Source: Littorina saxatilis
Taxonomy: Eukaryota; Mollusca; Gastropoda; Littorinimorpha; Littorinidae
Assembly: GCF_037325665.1 (NCBI RefSeq)
Contig: NC_090251.1
Location: 23,757,190 to 23,821,189, forward strand
Length of the DNA stretch: 64,000 nucleotides
Direction: 5' to 3'
Shown here: piece after piece, positions 11,345 through 23,500 of the stretch
Layout: the number at the start of each line of letters is the position of its first letter
Position numbering within the stretch: the first letter of the stretch is position 1
Made by a program: the position numbers and the translations under genes
Notes under the pieces: model-generated
What the model was told of the DNA's origin: nothing
Database searches by the model: none
The model's input: only the letters and a program-made list of their open reading frames with translations

Positions 11345-11394
11345 CTTCCCCTATGTGCGTGTGCGTGAGTTTGTGTGTATGTTTGTGTGGGAAT

Positions 11395-11396
11395 GA

Positions 11397-11473
<77 letters not shown>

Positions 11474-11550
11474 CGAGAGAGCGAGAAAGAGAGAGAAAGC
11501 GGATTTGTCCTTCGCTGGGGGTATGCAGTGCATAGGCATTGCACTTCTAC
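11395..11550. repeat. (GA)n microsatellite plus repeat family E
   Basis: About 60 bp of pure GA grading into GCGAGA, followed by a conserved segment (CTTCGCTGGGGGTATGCAGTG...TGCACTTCTACTTAATT, given in pieces). The same segment recurs inverted at 43805-43905 next to a TC microsatellite, so the microsatellite belongs to a dispersed element. Open frames here are dinucleotide artefacts. Confidence 0.7.
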
Positions 11551-11945
11551 TTAATTTTACATTGGTCACGTGACCGCCGCCAAAAATAAGGGTACCCCCA
11601 GAATCGACCCGAATAAAACGTAAGATGCAAATTAAAAGTCGAGGAAAAATCAGAATGGGCATAACTTGGCAACCTTTACACACGAGAAGAAAACCAAATC
11701 AGTTATCTTTGCAAGCAGGTTGGTCTATTTTGTTATCTTGCATATTTCATGTGTTCTGTCAATTCTACGGCTGCACCTGTCGATCGCACAAGAGTTCAAA
11801 GGGGAAAGGGGAAATTTATACAGTAGTGGCAGGCTGGGAACTTTCTGTGTCTCCTTAACTACACACTAGTATATTCGGGGGTGTATAGTTTTCACTTTGT
11901 CTGTTTTGTGTGCATGTTTGTCTGTCTGTTTTTTGCACTTATACT

Positions 11946-12115
11946 CACGTATATGAGGGCCCCAAAGGGGGGGTATCATCACGATCACGGGAAGGGACAT
12001 TTTCGCTTTCACGATCACAGTTACCTTGATTTTTGTTTTCACGATCACGAACACCAGTGGCAAATCACCGTCACGGTAAAAGTTGCATGTACAGAAAGCA
12101 CGTGTCAAAGTAAAC
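11946..12115. repeat. Repeat family F (TCACGATCACG-rich)
   Basis: Starts at TATGAGGGCCCCAAAGGG and holds several ATCACGATCACG motifs separated by about 15-25 bp. The same terminus and motifs make up the repeat at 26115-26217 plus 29519-29625 that was split by a LINE. Non-coding; probably a MITE-like unit. Confidence 0.6.
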
Positions 12116-12182
12116 ACAACCACACAGTAACTCGCTCCTCTGGATCTATCGTTTATTCAACACAAAGTGACAACTGTTGCAC

Positions 12183-12545
12183 TTTTTACACCCCCGGTAT
12201 AGGGGTGTGTATAGGTTTCGGTCGATGTGTTTGTTTGTTTGTTTGTGTGTTTGTGTGTTTGTGTTCGCATATAGATCTCAAGAATGAACGGACCGATCGT
12301 CACCAAACTTGGTGAACAGGTTCTATACATTCCTGAGACGGTCCTTACAAAAATTGGGACCAGTCAAACACACGGTTAGGGAGTTATTGGTGGATTAAGA
12401 TTCTACAAGGACTTATAGAGAAACATATTCATGGTCAAAGGGAAATAACCTTCTCAGTTGGTGGCAGTGAGAATGGGTGCAGTGAGAATGGTTATTTCCC
12501 TTTGACCAACGGGGGTGTTTTTCCTACCTCGAAGGAATTTCTTGT
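12183..12545. mobile_element. MITE-like family H, copy 1
   Basis: About 360 bp running from ACACCCCCGGTATAGGGGTG to CCTCGAAGGAATTTCTTG. It holds a GTTT/TGTTTGTG run and, near its right end, an inverted repeat made of GGTCAAAGGGAAATAACC and its complement around GTTGGTGGCAGTGAGAATGG. The same element occurs inverted and expanded at 47258-48018. The GACGATCGGTCCGTTCATTC block is well conserved between copies. No coding capacity. Confidence 0.7.
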
Positions 12546-12635
12546 TTATTATTATTATTTGAATTCTCTTTTATACACACATAGACATACATATCATGAT
12601 TTGTAATCAGTAACAAGAATGTTGTTTTCATTGTG

Positions 12636-12735
<100 letters not shown>

Positions 12736-12999
12736 ACACTCATACACATTCAACCCCTACACCCTCACTCACACACATGAATATATACTTGCACAATTTC
12801 ACATTTCCAGAGCTAAATCTTGTAAACCCATTTTCTCAAAAACTATTGGGTGGATTGAAATTAAAGTATATGTATGTGTGATGGGCTCTTTATTTTCAAC
12901 TTTGCCATACAATTTGAGGTACACCATCGCCTGGTTTCATGGCCTTGAAAAGGAATGCTACAGGCCAAAAACGGTTTTACCTGAAAGAAGCGCGCAGTG

Positions 13000-13165
13000 C
13001 CAGTGGCGAAGCCACAAGCCTGAGCCTGCGAAGCAGGGGAGCCAACTAGGGGGGTCCGGGGGCATGCCCCCCCCCCGGAATTTTTTTCAAAAAACGGTTA
13101 AAATCTGTGCAATCTGGTGCATTCTGGGCATCATTTTCAGGGCTGTAATAGTGTTGTGATCTTGT
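13000..13165. repeat. hAT-like non-autonomous repeat, fragment
   Basis: GC-rich stretch with GGGGGCATGCCCCCCCCCC and the downstream block CTGGTGCATTCTGGGCATCA. A similar order (GAAG(G)CGCGAAGCGC, poly-G/C, CTGGTGCATTCTGAGGAT) occurs at 40002-40180, next to a CAGGGGCGGATC terminus, a typical hAT-type end. Assignment is by this resemblance. Confidence 0.4.
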
Positions 13166-13797
13166 TAAAAATCCCATTTTAGCCTCCCCCCACCACCATT
13201 CAACACACCTCCAAACTGGTGAAAACAACACTACTGTGCGCTGGCTTCATTGAGACCGACGCCCGGTCGCGTTTCGCGATGTTCACACGGATCGTTTTTG
13301 CGGAAATTTTTCAACTTCACCGGAAAAAAATTGACTTTACCGGATTTTGAAAACGGCTTTATCGGATTTCCGGCAATTACCGGAAAAGTAGCATGCCTGA
13401 CAAAATCCCCATTCCAACGAACATGACTTTGATCGTCTTTGACATGAGGATCAAGTGACCCAAACTGGCACGTCTCCCCGCCATAGTTCCTGAATTTAAC
13501 CCATTGTTGATAAGTTTACAGGCGCTAAAATAAATCCAAGCTTAATGCAAAGAAGCGACAATTAGAATCTATGCCAAGCGTGTCCACGTTGCTGGGATGA
13601 AAAACACATTTCTAGTTTCGGTTTTGGCTACACGCAGACTCGATCTCGAGCCAGTCGAGGTCACACTGAGCGAGTGACAGCCGGACGTGGCAATGTCGAC
13701 AATGTCAATGATCTCACTCAAACGCAAAGATCTTGAACAAATTTCAAGATCTTTGCCTACATTCAGAACAGTCATAGAGCAACATAGATCAACATAC

Positions 13798-13893
13798 CTT
13801 GATATTTCGTCTTCGGAAAGACCGACCTGTAGCTTGACCTTTCCACCAAGGAAGGCATTCTCGCCGCCTGCTTCAAAGGTCTGGCTTGATAAC
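13798..13893 (-). CDS. Orphan internal exon candidate (96 nt)
   Basis: On the minus strand a strong pyrimidine tract and acceptor (CTTTTGCTCCGTTCCCCAG) precede 96 nt ending at a good donor (CAAG|GTATGTTG). In one frame it reads LSSQTFEAGGENAF then LGGKVKLQVGLSEDEISR, hydrophilic and stop-free; of the other two frames one has a stop. The length is a multiple of three and both junctions are phase 1, so it could be skipped without a frameshift. No neighbouring exon was found and the protein is not recognised. Confidence 0.35.
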
Positions 13894-15257
13894 CTGGGGA
13901 ACGGAGCAAAAGGGGTAAAATAAATGGTTACAGAAATGATATCGAATGGAAATGGTAAAGTGAATTTAGATCTAACAATTGCATCATGTTATACCTATGT
14001 ACGCCTCTGCATAATGGAGAATTTTCAAGTTGAAAAACGGTAGAATTTAATGTGCCCTCACTGGCCAGCCATAGCTTGGGTGATTTGTTTACCATGGGAG
14101 ACAACTACAACTTCGTTTTGCGCGAGCATTTGAAGCAGAACTCTGCACGTCAACAAATCTTTGGTAAGTAAAGTATTTCGTCTTTTTTGTGCGATTTATA
14201 GTTTGAATTAAAAAGTTGCCACTAAAAACTTGCAATATCAATGAATATTTCCGAGGTTTTACTTTGTTATAGGACAAATAAACGATTGGAAGCGATCGAT
14301 TTGATATAGTGAGCATGTTGGGCAACAGACACCCCCATTAGAATGCAAATCGAGTTCGAAGCATGCCTTTTTTACACACGTGTGTGGAAAAGTATGTAGA
14401 TGAATATTTTTAATAGAGGCAAGCGTTTGTGTTGACAGACACTGGGTACCGACGCTTCAAAAGTAGGTCACACGGTATGCCCTCGACAGTCTCCAGACAC
14501 TCGGTGAAAACGTTTACAGGGATCAATAAATGCATTTTTGTTACAGGGATATAATTTAAAACAGTTGATCACATAATGTCCTGCATTAATCTACAAGTTT
14601 TTCAAAACACTTGATCGATTCATATGTGTGATGACCTACATTAGATTAAAAATAGGTCATAGCTGCCCGGAACCCCATTGTAGCGTTGTGTGGCGTTTGA
14701 AAATTAATTTAAAGCGAGCATTTTCAAACAAAAGAGTGGAAAGCATGTAGATTGATATATTTCATTAGAGGTAAGCGTATTCATTGACAGACACAGGGAC
14801 CGACCTTTCAAAAGTAGGTCACACGGTGTGCCCTCGACAGTCTCCAACCATTCTGTCACAGTCACAGGGATCAATAAATGCTTTTTTTGTTGTCACGAGG
14901 TAATATCTATAACAGTTAACCAAATAAATTCCGTCAATAGTCTGTGACCTTTTGATTATCTTTGACAAGTTCATCTATCTCATATGACCTATTTTTTGCT
15001 GAAATATAGGTCATCACTACCGGGAGCGAAAGACGTTTGCCTCCAAAGAACTATCTTACAACAAAATATATACATGTATGCACAGACACAAAACACTTGT
15101 ATCACTCTAATGAAATTATTAATCTACATGCTTTCCACTCATTTCGTCCTTCACAAGTACAAATGTAAAACCGATTTCAGAAGGTTGTTTAACATCAGAT
15201 AAGATGGTTAAAGCTAAGCAAAACTTTACAAGTACATTTCAAAATCCACATCACATG

Positions 15258-15261
<4 letters not shown>
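13894..15261. repeat. Direct duplication of about 360 bp in gene-poor DNA
   Basis: Segment 14405-14670 recurs diverged at 14765-15015: both hold TTCAAAAGTAGGTCACACGG, GCCCTCGACAGTCTCCA, CAGGGATCAATAAATGC and an (A)TAGGTCAT end. Spacing is about 360 bp. No coding frame is conserved between the two copies. Confidence 0.6.
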
Positions 15262-15339
<78 letters not shown>

Positions 15340-15350
15340 TGTGTGTGTTT
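15262..15350. repeat. (GT)n microsatellite
   Basis: About 85 bp of GT with a single GTAT interruption. Apparent Cys/Val open frames are artefacts. Confidence 0.95.
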
Positions 15351-16163
15351 GTGAAAATCTATTTCCATAAGCACACAAAAAAGAAAAAGTCTCTTTTTAT
15401 GAGTACATGTATGCAAAACCAGTTTTTTTTTAAATCCCGATCAACATCCAACATAAACAAAATCATGAATTAATGTATTTTGTTAGTGTCAAAAAGAATA
15501 AACAAAACACAGTTTTCCAACAAACACTTGAACATAACACTATTTGAATCGTCAGTGTACCAAAGGAATGTTTGTCAACTCACAGAACTTGCAGGTGACG
15601 CTAGGATTTGTTACTCTTCCCCACAGTCCCCGCCACAGTTGCAAAGGGCGGTGCACTGAAGACCTGCAGCTCCACATTTGCACCTTGCCTTGCAGCCTTT
15701 TTTGCACCCACAGCGAATCAGTTCGTAACAGGAATCTTCAGCCTGGAGCAAAGTGGTCCACAAGGGCTTCCACCCCTCTTTTTCTTCTTTGGTCCAACCC
15801 CAGTCCTTTGGAGAAGGTAAAGAGGGAGCATTCTGCAGAGATTGCCCCTATACAAACTCTGCTCGGTAGGCAGCGCGGAGAACATGCTGATGCAGAGCAT
15901 CGGAGGTGGGAGGAATGATCTAAATGGAACAGCACTTCTGAGAGAACAAGCGTTGCCTTGCTTCATGGACTGTTGACGATGTGCCGTTCTCATACATCAA
16001 GACAACAAACTGTTCAATCTTGCTGATGCAATCGCTGAAAGGTTTTCTCATTGAAGCAAGTTCAAGGAAAGCTGAAATTGCTTCTGGAAAAGCTGTCCAA
16101 GATGTCCATGCTGTTGTCTTGCCTTTTGACGAGAAAAAGTACACGGTGTCACATCCGTTCACA

Positions 16164-16228
16164 TAAAGCGCTTTGAACTTCGGATAAGGCGCTATATAAA
16201 TAAAGAGAATAATAATAAAAATTAAAAA
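16164..16228 (+). mobile_element. Truncated retroposon tail inside the PIN-CXC relic
   Basis: About 65 bp, ATAAAGCGCTTTGAACTTCG then GGATAAGGCGCTATATAAAT and an A-rich tail, the 3' end of a common animal SINE/LINE family. It splits the codons of the conserved HALTGCDT motif. The flanks AACAGGA and AACGGAT (minus strand) look like a 7-bp target duplication with one or two later changes. Removing it restores the frame HALTG-CDTV. Confidence 0.65.
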
Positions 16229-16354
16229 AATCCTGTTAATGCATGAAAAACTGGCAGGTCACTGACATTTCCAGGCGGAAGACTACCAGCAATCTTGTGT
16301 GCAGCAATGTGGTGAAAATGCTTTCCCGAACCAAATGATACCCACAGCTCATTG

Positions 16355-17030
16355 CAGGGTTCGACACTAGCGGGGGCGGGGGGCGGAACGCCCCAGAGTT
16401 TTGTGTTCCGCCCCAAACATTGCCGAAGCTTGGGGCCCACTCCGCCCCAGGATAAATCTCCGACAATGACAAACCGAAAATTTTAATGCCAGAGCCAATC
16501 ACTAATAATCGCCAGTCAAAATTAAAGTCGTCACTGAAATTTGCGTAACGATCAATGCCGCAGTCAAGAAAAACAACATTGAAATCGTCGAAGGACAATG
16601 CCGCAAGGGAAATAAATCCCAGATTGCGCTCTTTAGCGTGAGAGATAAGTATCGCCTTCAAATGCCAAACGCAAAATGTGGTGACACATCCCTGGTGTAA
16701 AAAGACATGGAAATGAAGATGAAGAACAGCGTGGAGAGAAACGAAAAAAGGAGACCGATGCAGACAAAAGCGCGAAGCGCTGTCGTAATTTCAATGTCGA
16801 ATGGTTGAAAGAATTTCCCTGGCTTCAGTACGATGAAGAAAAACAGACAATGCATTGCCGCCCGTGCAGATCTTATAGCGGAGAACCACTTGGGAAAAGT
16901 GGTGATTCTGAAGGTATATATATATTTAGCATGAATAACAGTGGGCCCCAGATTTTTGTTTTCCGCCCCAGCAATTTCCATCTCCGGGGCCAGTGTGGCC
17001 CCAGGCCAAATAAGTTAGTGTCGACCCCTG
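16355..17030. mobile_element. hAT-like element nested in the PIN-CXC relic
   Basis: 676 bp with inverted ends CAGGGTTCGACACTA (left) and CAGGGGTCGACACTAA (right, reversed), the CAG...CTG termini typical of hAT transposons. Internally it repeats GC-rich phrases (GCCCCAGA, TTCCGCCCC, GGGGCC) near both ends. It interrupts the relic between AEKWHG and ELWVSFGSGKHF. No clean 8-bp target duplication is visible. It holds a plus-strand coding exon (16687-16913), so it is either an internally deleted hAT element or a capture. Confidence 0.65.
16687..16913 (+). CDS. hAT/ZNF862-type zinc-finger exon inside the nested element
   Basis: An open stretch reads a charged linker (GEKRKKETDADKSAKRCRNF) then NVEWLKEFPWLQYDEEKQTM, HCRPCRSYSG, ending GKSGDSEG at a donor-like AAG|GTATAT. 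The pattern W-L-x-x-F-P-W-L-x-Y-D ... M-x-C-x-x-C is the TTF-type/BED-like N-terminal finger of hAT transposases and ZNF862-like proteins; this link is from family knowledge. No start codon or later exons are present. Supports the hAT assignment of the host element. Confidence 0.5.
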
Positions 17031-18756
17031 CCCATGCCACTTTTCAGCGAAATAAATGGCAAGGACAACAACATCAGTGTCTGCAGTTCGTATTGCGATT
17101 CTTCTGTGTCCTTGTGCAATACAGTGTGCAGCATGAAGAAACATGCGTGTGTCCGCTTCTTCTTGACTGCAACTATCAATGGTGGACAGGATAACATCAG
17201 GGGGAGAGCAGAGGACTTTTTCTCCACATGTAGCAATGACAACTTTGTCCGTGACCTTCTGGCGGATCAGTTCTCTTGCGAGAAACTGGAACAAATCTTC
17301 TTTGTTGCCATCGTTTTGAAGGAAGCTCATCCAGTTCGATGGAATTGGTGAAGTTGGAGTCACTTTCCGTCGCTGCCCATGGCAACGTTTCCGCCGTGTA
17401 GAGGATTTCAAGCTGTCAGGAAGGTAGATATCCCAGACAACATCCACTCTTGATACATTTTCCAGCTGAGAAAGCACGTATGGTATAAAGACGAAATCTG
17501 CCTACTCCTGAAACGTGCGTGATGTCTTTGGAGATAGACGCTGAACAATGAAAGCACCATCAAGTATCCTGGCATCAACTTCTGCAAATGCATTCTTTGG
17601 TCGAGCAGACGTTTTTGTAACGTGTGTGGAGCTTAGTGAGCACGCTAACAGCAGGTCTTCCTTCAGCTCTGGATTTTCAAGACAAGAAGCTTTTTCCAGT
17701 CCATGAAGGATATCCTCAGTTCGAAGGTCAGGCACTTCCATGAAGCCTGTATCATCAGTAGTGGGCAGCTCATCATCAAACTTCTCTCCCCTAGGCTCGT
17801 AAACCAAAGAAGAATCACAGCCAACCACATATTCAAGGCAGTGGAGAAGGTCCGACTTTTGGCCTGTCCTCATTTCTCCATTCTTGCTGAGTGCCGGGGG
17901 TACTGGTTGATTTTCATGGCGGAAAAACTCGGGCAGATTGCCTTTTCTTGTTTGGCAGGCTATGAACAGTCTTGAAAACAGTGAGCAGTCATTGCGCAGC
18001 ATGGTAACTGCAGTCTTCTGTGGTGTCTTCTTGCAAAGACTTTCAGGTGGTTTCGGTGCAATGGAGATGTTACGTTACTGGTGTTGGTCTTTCCATGAGT
18101 CTTTCTTTTACAAAGTCGTATTGCTGCTGTCCGACTTCGATCACACTCTGGACTGCTTTCACATCACAGTTTTCGACCACAACTTTCGTGTCCATAGCAT
18201 ACAGGACCTCACTGTCGTCTTCAAAAGGATTGCCGACTTCTTTAAAAGCTGCAATACGCTTTTCAACATTCATCTTGAAAGTCTTTTGAAATGCAACAGA
18301 TTGCTCATGATGTTCCAGCTTAGGAGACGCATGTGAAGGTAGTTGCTGCTCAAAGCTCTGCACAATTCGTGCAATCTCTGGTCCAGCCACCATCCACCTT
18401 CGCAGTGCCACTGGATTCGTTGTTAGTCCGATCGCACTTCCATCCCCTTTAGCCAAGGCATTGCACTGCTCATGTGCGTGGTCAAGTGCAATGGAAGAGA
18501 ATGGCCGCCGAGTTTTGTTGACGACAAATGCACCCAGATAGAAGGCTTGATACACGGATAGAATCCTTGTCAACAGCTGACACATGTCACGCAGATGCAC
18601 AGAAAGCCACCGCGCATAGTGTATGTGGTCCAGTGCGAAAAACCATGGAATCAGAACCGCCAGTGCTTGGACAAACTCATCAAAGTTTGCAGTCCGAATA
18701 GCGTAGACAAGCTGCAGTACGTTCAGTTCAAGCTGCAAAAGCTCTTTTTGTGGTTT

Positions 18757-18962
18757 CTGTAAAGTGAGAAAGAATTATTAATATTATACACTTGTAACAA
18801 AACACTTTCGCCTTAAGAATCTTTGAAAAAAAACATTTACTTTGTGTGTACTTTTCTCGATTTGGGGTAAATATCGTTTTGCTATGTTGGAACATATAAA
18901 AAAACCTCTTTGTACAGTGTTCCTTACAACATCAATAATAATGATAATACTTATAATGATAT

Positions 18963-19015
<53 letters not shown>

Positions 19016-20415
19016 ATAATAATAATAAAAATTATAATGACAGCTTATATAGCGCGAACCACAGTAATCTATGCTCTCCGCGCTGTACATTGTCTTAGAT
19101 CAGAACAAAAAACTTCAACAACAACCCAAGGAATAGCTTAAAAATTATGAAAAACAAACACTTACAACTGGTCATTTAGATGTAGATTGCTTTCTTACCC
19201 CCGAAAAGTTTTTTGTTTGTGTTCAACATGATGCATGTAGCTTAGACATTTTGACTCATTTGGCCCGCCATACATTTTGTACCACAGGGCAAGACAATCG
19301 ACACTGTTATTCATACACAGGCTACAAATGTAAATTAAGAGTACTGTATTGGGTTCATTTTGTTCTAATGAACCTGTGACATTCATATATATTACTGCTG
19401 TATGTGTTCTTCGTGTATATGTTTGCAAACATCAGTACGTAATGCGCTAGCAGACGACACACGGTATCGAAACGATGATTGAGCAATGAGTGTAGATCTA
19501 CTTACCGTTTGGGCTTCACCGCTTCATTTCCCCCCAAAATAACCTGCGCTGGTGTTAGTCTGCATTCACTGCATGGTGCCTGGGTGGTAAAGTGGGTGTC
19601 CCAGCCAAATTAAAGGACAAATTGTAGTGCCGTCGAACCGGTCGACGGGTTCAAAACAAAGCGCGCCATTGTGCAAAGAAGGGATGTGCCTGTGACGTAA
19701 TTACAGTCCGCCGACTTGTGTCATTATTTATTTTGGGAAATTTGAAGGCAAAATTGTACGCATTAAAGGCTTGAAAATATCTTGCATCTATTAAAATTCG
19801 AAACGAGGGACTCATGAAGCACTAGTTCCAATACAACAACTGTCTCGAACTGTCATAGCAAACTGAAATTCGTCCCCAAATTCACTAATACTGCAGCAGA
19901 CGATGCTTTGACAGTCTGTAATACGCTGCAGTGTTCGCTCTAATATGCTTTTAATTCCTTTTTTGTCTTTTTCTTTATGAAAATGATCTAGTTGACTACT
20001 TTTCTTGGAATGTGCAAGAGGATGATAATCAGCAGTAGCTAAATATCTGTATTTTACTGTAAATAGGACCGAATTGTTTCAGCCGACCTTCACCTTCACG
20101 CCAGCGCTAATGTTTTTAGGTCACAAGTATGGCTCGCGAAACAGATCTAAAGCTGCTGAGACAGTGTTGTGTATAAAATAGATTCACCGGAAAAAAGACA
20201 TTATTGTACTTCTCATGATCAAACAATGAGGTAATTTAGCTACATGTATATTCTAACGTTGCCTTGTTGAGAACTGGGCGTGCGAGTCTGTGTGCGTGTG
20301 CGTGTGCGTTTGTGTGTGCGTGTGCGTTTGTGTGTGCGTTTGTGTGTGTGTGTGTGTGCGTGCGTGTATGTGTGAGTGTGTGTGTGCGTGCGTGAATGTG
20401 TGAGTGTGAGTGTGA

Positions 20416-20483
<68 letters not shown>

Positions 20484-20577
20484 TTCCCTGCCAGATTAAA
20501 TGTCTAAAGTGATATAACACAGAATGACTCATACTCAGTTTAATTTATTTTGCAGCTTTTGTTCCAATTACCAAACC
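18757..20577. other. Interval between the divergent PIN-CXC copies
   Basis: No exon recognised. It contains a (TAC)n microsatellite at 18961-19017 and a GT/GTGC microsatellite at 20281-20482. It would hold the promoters and any 5' exons of both genes. Immediately upstream of the 20578 ATG lies an acceptor-like TTTATTTTGCAG, so the plus-strand gene may have a 5' non-coding exon here. Confidence 0.5.
20281..20482. repeat. (GT)n-rich microsatellite
   Basis: About 200 bp of GT with GC, GA and TTT interruptions in the left half and pure GT in the right half. It ends about 95 bp before the start codon of the plus-strand PIN-CXC gene. The minus-strand His/Thr open frame is an artefact. Confidence 0.95.
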
Positions 20578-23500
20578 ATGGCGCTGTGTGTTTTGTGTGG
20601 TGATCCGCTCAACCTTGGAGAGAAGACTGTTGTGCCAACAGACAGAGGAAGAGATCTATACCATAGACAAGGCTAGTCTGGAACGTGGTGATGCCGTTTG
20701 TCTATCAGAAGGTGAAGCAGTGCACGAGGTTTGTCGTCGCAATTACACGAATGCACGTAACATTCAGAGCGTTTTGAAGAAGAAAGCAGAAAAAGAGAAC
20801 GCTTTATCAAATCTAGCACAGAATTTGCGCTCACAGAAAGAATGTTTTGACTTTGCTAAATGTTGCCTTTTTTGCGGCAAGGAAGCAAACCTTGACTCGC
20901 GCTCTGGTCCCAAAGTGTATCCAGTTAGGACACTTGACTTTGAACGCACAATTTTTCAAGTTTGTTCGCAGCGATGTGATGAATGGGCAGACATTGTACG
21001 AAGCAGACTGGAGTTTGTATCAGATTTGCCAGCTGCTGATACAGTCTACCATCAAAACGGTAGTCTTTGCTTTCGGAGCAGGAAAAGACCACCACAGTTT
21101 ACTCAGTCGCATCAAGGCAACAAACAGGTGAAACTTGGTCGACCGAAAGATGAGAGGAAAGCTGAAGCGTTTGAGAAAGTTGCTACCTACCTGATTCAAA
21201 ATGAAAACGAACAGATAAAAGTGAACGACCTGATTATCAAAATGAAGGAGTTTACAGATGATGCTTATAGCCACCCCAAGATGAAACTAGAACTTAAAAT
21301 TTATTTTGGTGAGCAGCTCATCGTCACGGAAGTCAACGGCAAGTCAAATGTCGTAACATTCAGGAAGACGGCCTCTTCGATTCTTCATAACTTTTATGCA
21401 AAAAAGGTCAAAGATGAGGATGCACAGAAAGAGCTGATTCTCAAAACCGCTGCAGAACTGCTAAAGAGTGACATAAGAGCAGTGCCGACATCCCGTGCAA
21501 TGTACCCCAGTGATGATGACATTTCATCATGTGGCGTCAACTTAGAGTTTGTTCCAAAGTCCTTACAGATTCTTCTTGAAAACATCTTCAGTGGAAAGGA
21601 AACCAGCGTGAAAGTCTCATCGATTGGACAGGCAATTATGCAGGCATCTCGCCCACGATTGTTGCTGTGTCCCCTATAGATCGGACTAGCTGTGCAAATG
21701 CATCACTGTTTTGATTCAAAGTTTCTCATTGACACATTGTATTCTCTGGGATTCTGTTCATCGTACAAGGAGGTTCTGACCTATGAAATGAATGCTGCCG
21801 TTTCAGAAAACAACGTTGCGTTTCAAGTTGATGGCCATTTTACCCAATATATCGCAGACAACCTCGACCACAACACAGCAACACTTGACGGGTGCAACAC
21901 ATTTCATGGAATGAGAATGATCGCCACTGTCACTCCGACCACCGGGAAAACAGACAGGATCAGAAGAAGAACTGATGTCAAGCCAGAAGAAATAGTGAAA
22001 AGAGCGAAAGTTGACATTCAGTACTACAACAGACAAGCGTGTGATGGCCTGCTGAAGCTGCAATTTGAGCATCTTGAAAACGTGTTTGTAGAAGATGTAA
22101 CATCAAAGGTGGATCTGCTGTGGAAAGCTTGCTGGCTGTTGCAACCCGACAGACCATCTTGGTCTGGTTTCATGCAAGCCATCCACAAGGGCAGATATCC
22201 AGGACAGTCATCCATAATATTTATGCCGATGATCGACATGAATCCCAGTAACCCCACGTGCATATTTTCTACCCTGCATTTCATCAGTGCTCAGGCAAAG
22301 CGCAGCAACACGACACCTGTGTTGACATTTGACCAACCCTTATGGTGGAAAGCTCTTGGCATCATCTCCAGCGAGCCAGATGGCAGCGACCTTAAAGCCA
22401 TTGTCCTTCGCCTTGGACCCTTCCATCTGGAAATGAGTTTCCTGGCGTGTATTGGCCATCTGATGGAAGAAACGGGTCTTCATGAAGTGCTGTCTACTGT
22501 GTACGCACCAAACGCAGCGAGCAACATGCTTCAAGGGAAAGCTGTGCTGCGTGCCGTTCGAGGACGCATACGTGTTGACGCAGCACTAAGTATTCTGTTG
22601 CTGTCTGACATATTCCGTGTGCCACTGCCACTGCCCGAAAGTGACACAGAAAAGAATAGAGATAAAAACACGCAAGATGAGCAGACAGGAACACTTTCGA
22701 CCCCTTACGAGTCTGAACTCAATGTGAACCAAGTTGACGCACTGAGCATTGATAAGGACAGTGCTGTGCAGCTTCACGGTGTTCTAGAGTTAGAACCAGT
22801 TTCCCAGCTCCCCTCTGATGTGAAGGGAATAGTGAGAGATGCACTGCGTGACTTCGAAGGTAGAGAAGATTTGAAGGCTGCTTCTTCTCTTCATGACCAA
22901 CTTCTGAGGGGAGAGCTGACTCCAGAGTCGATCCAGAACAGCCAACATCTTGTCACAATCAGAACGAAACTACAGGAAAGAACACTTTCATTTTGCAGTA
23001 AAACCAGTGAACTCTGGTTACTGTACATGGCAATGGTTGACATCTTGAAGCGCTTTTTGAAAGCTGAGAGGACGGGAGATTGGTTTCTTCACCTTTCTGT
23101 TGTAAAGGAGATGCTGCCATATCTAGCAGCAACTGGACACAACTCGTATACCAAGTCAGCCTATCTGTACCTGCAGATGATGAACCAACTTGACAAAACC
23201 AGCCCTGATGTCTACAAAAGCTTCACAGAAGGAAATCACGTTGTGAGACGAAGTGACTGCCAATGGGCTGGGATCTCATCAGATCTTGCGATAGAACAGA
23301 CCCTGATGCGGGATGCAAAGACAACAGGTGGCCTAACAAGAGGGAGAGGCATGACTGAGTTTCAGCGTTCAAAGTGGGTGCTCTCCATGCCAGCCTGCGC
23401 TCAGGTGAACAATGCCATGCAAGAAGTCACAGGCACACGGCGACTTTCAAGTGACCAGCATATAGAAATGGGGTCAGCAAGAACAGCTCGGGACACAAAA

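Larger units (their letters stand above)
15611..18756 (-). pseudogene. Degraded FEN1/PIN-like nuclease with C-terminal CXC domain
   Basis: Minus-strand relic of an uncharacterised invertebrate protein family. It begins at a splice acceptor (CTCACTTTACAG) at 18756. In order it encodes a helical region (LVYAIRTANFDEFVQALAVL, FFALDHIHYARWLSVHLRDM), then NDCSLFSRLFIACQTRKG, VDVVWDIYLPDSLKSSTR, SQEEADTRMFLHAAH (about 17145-17170), RTADTDVVVLAI (about 17063-17090), FHALTG/GCDTV (split near 16150-16240) and a cysteine-rich tail (IRCGCKKGCKARCKCGAAGL then QCTALCNCGGDCGEE, stop at 15611-15613). The EEAD, DTD and TGCD motifs match the acidic active-site series of FEN1/XPG-type PIN nucleases. At least one in-frame stop (near 17503), frameshifts (for example near 18069 and in 15740-15990) and two insertions (16164-16228, 16355-17030) show it is not functional as one frame. 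Upstream exons were not found. Same family as the 20578-25148 gene but a different subgroup. Confidence 0.7.

Noticed and set aside
18842-19141. Leucine-rich or threonine-rich open frames
   Set aside because: (TAC)n microsatellite translations.
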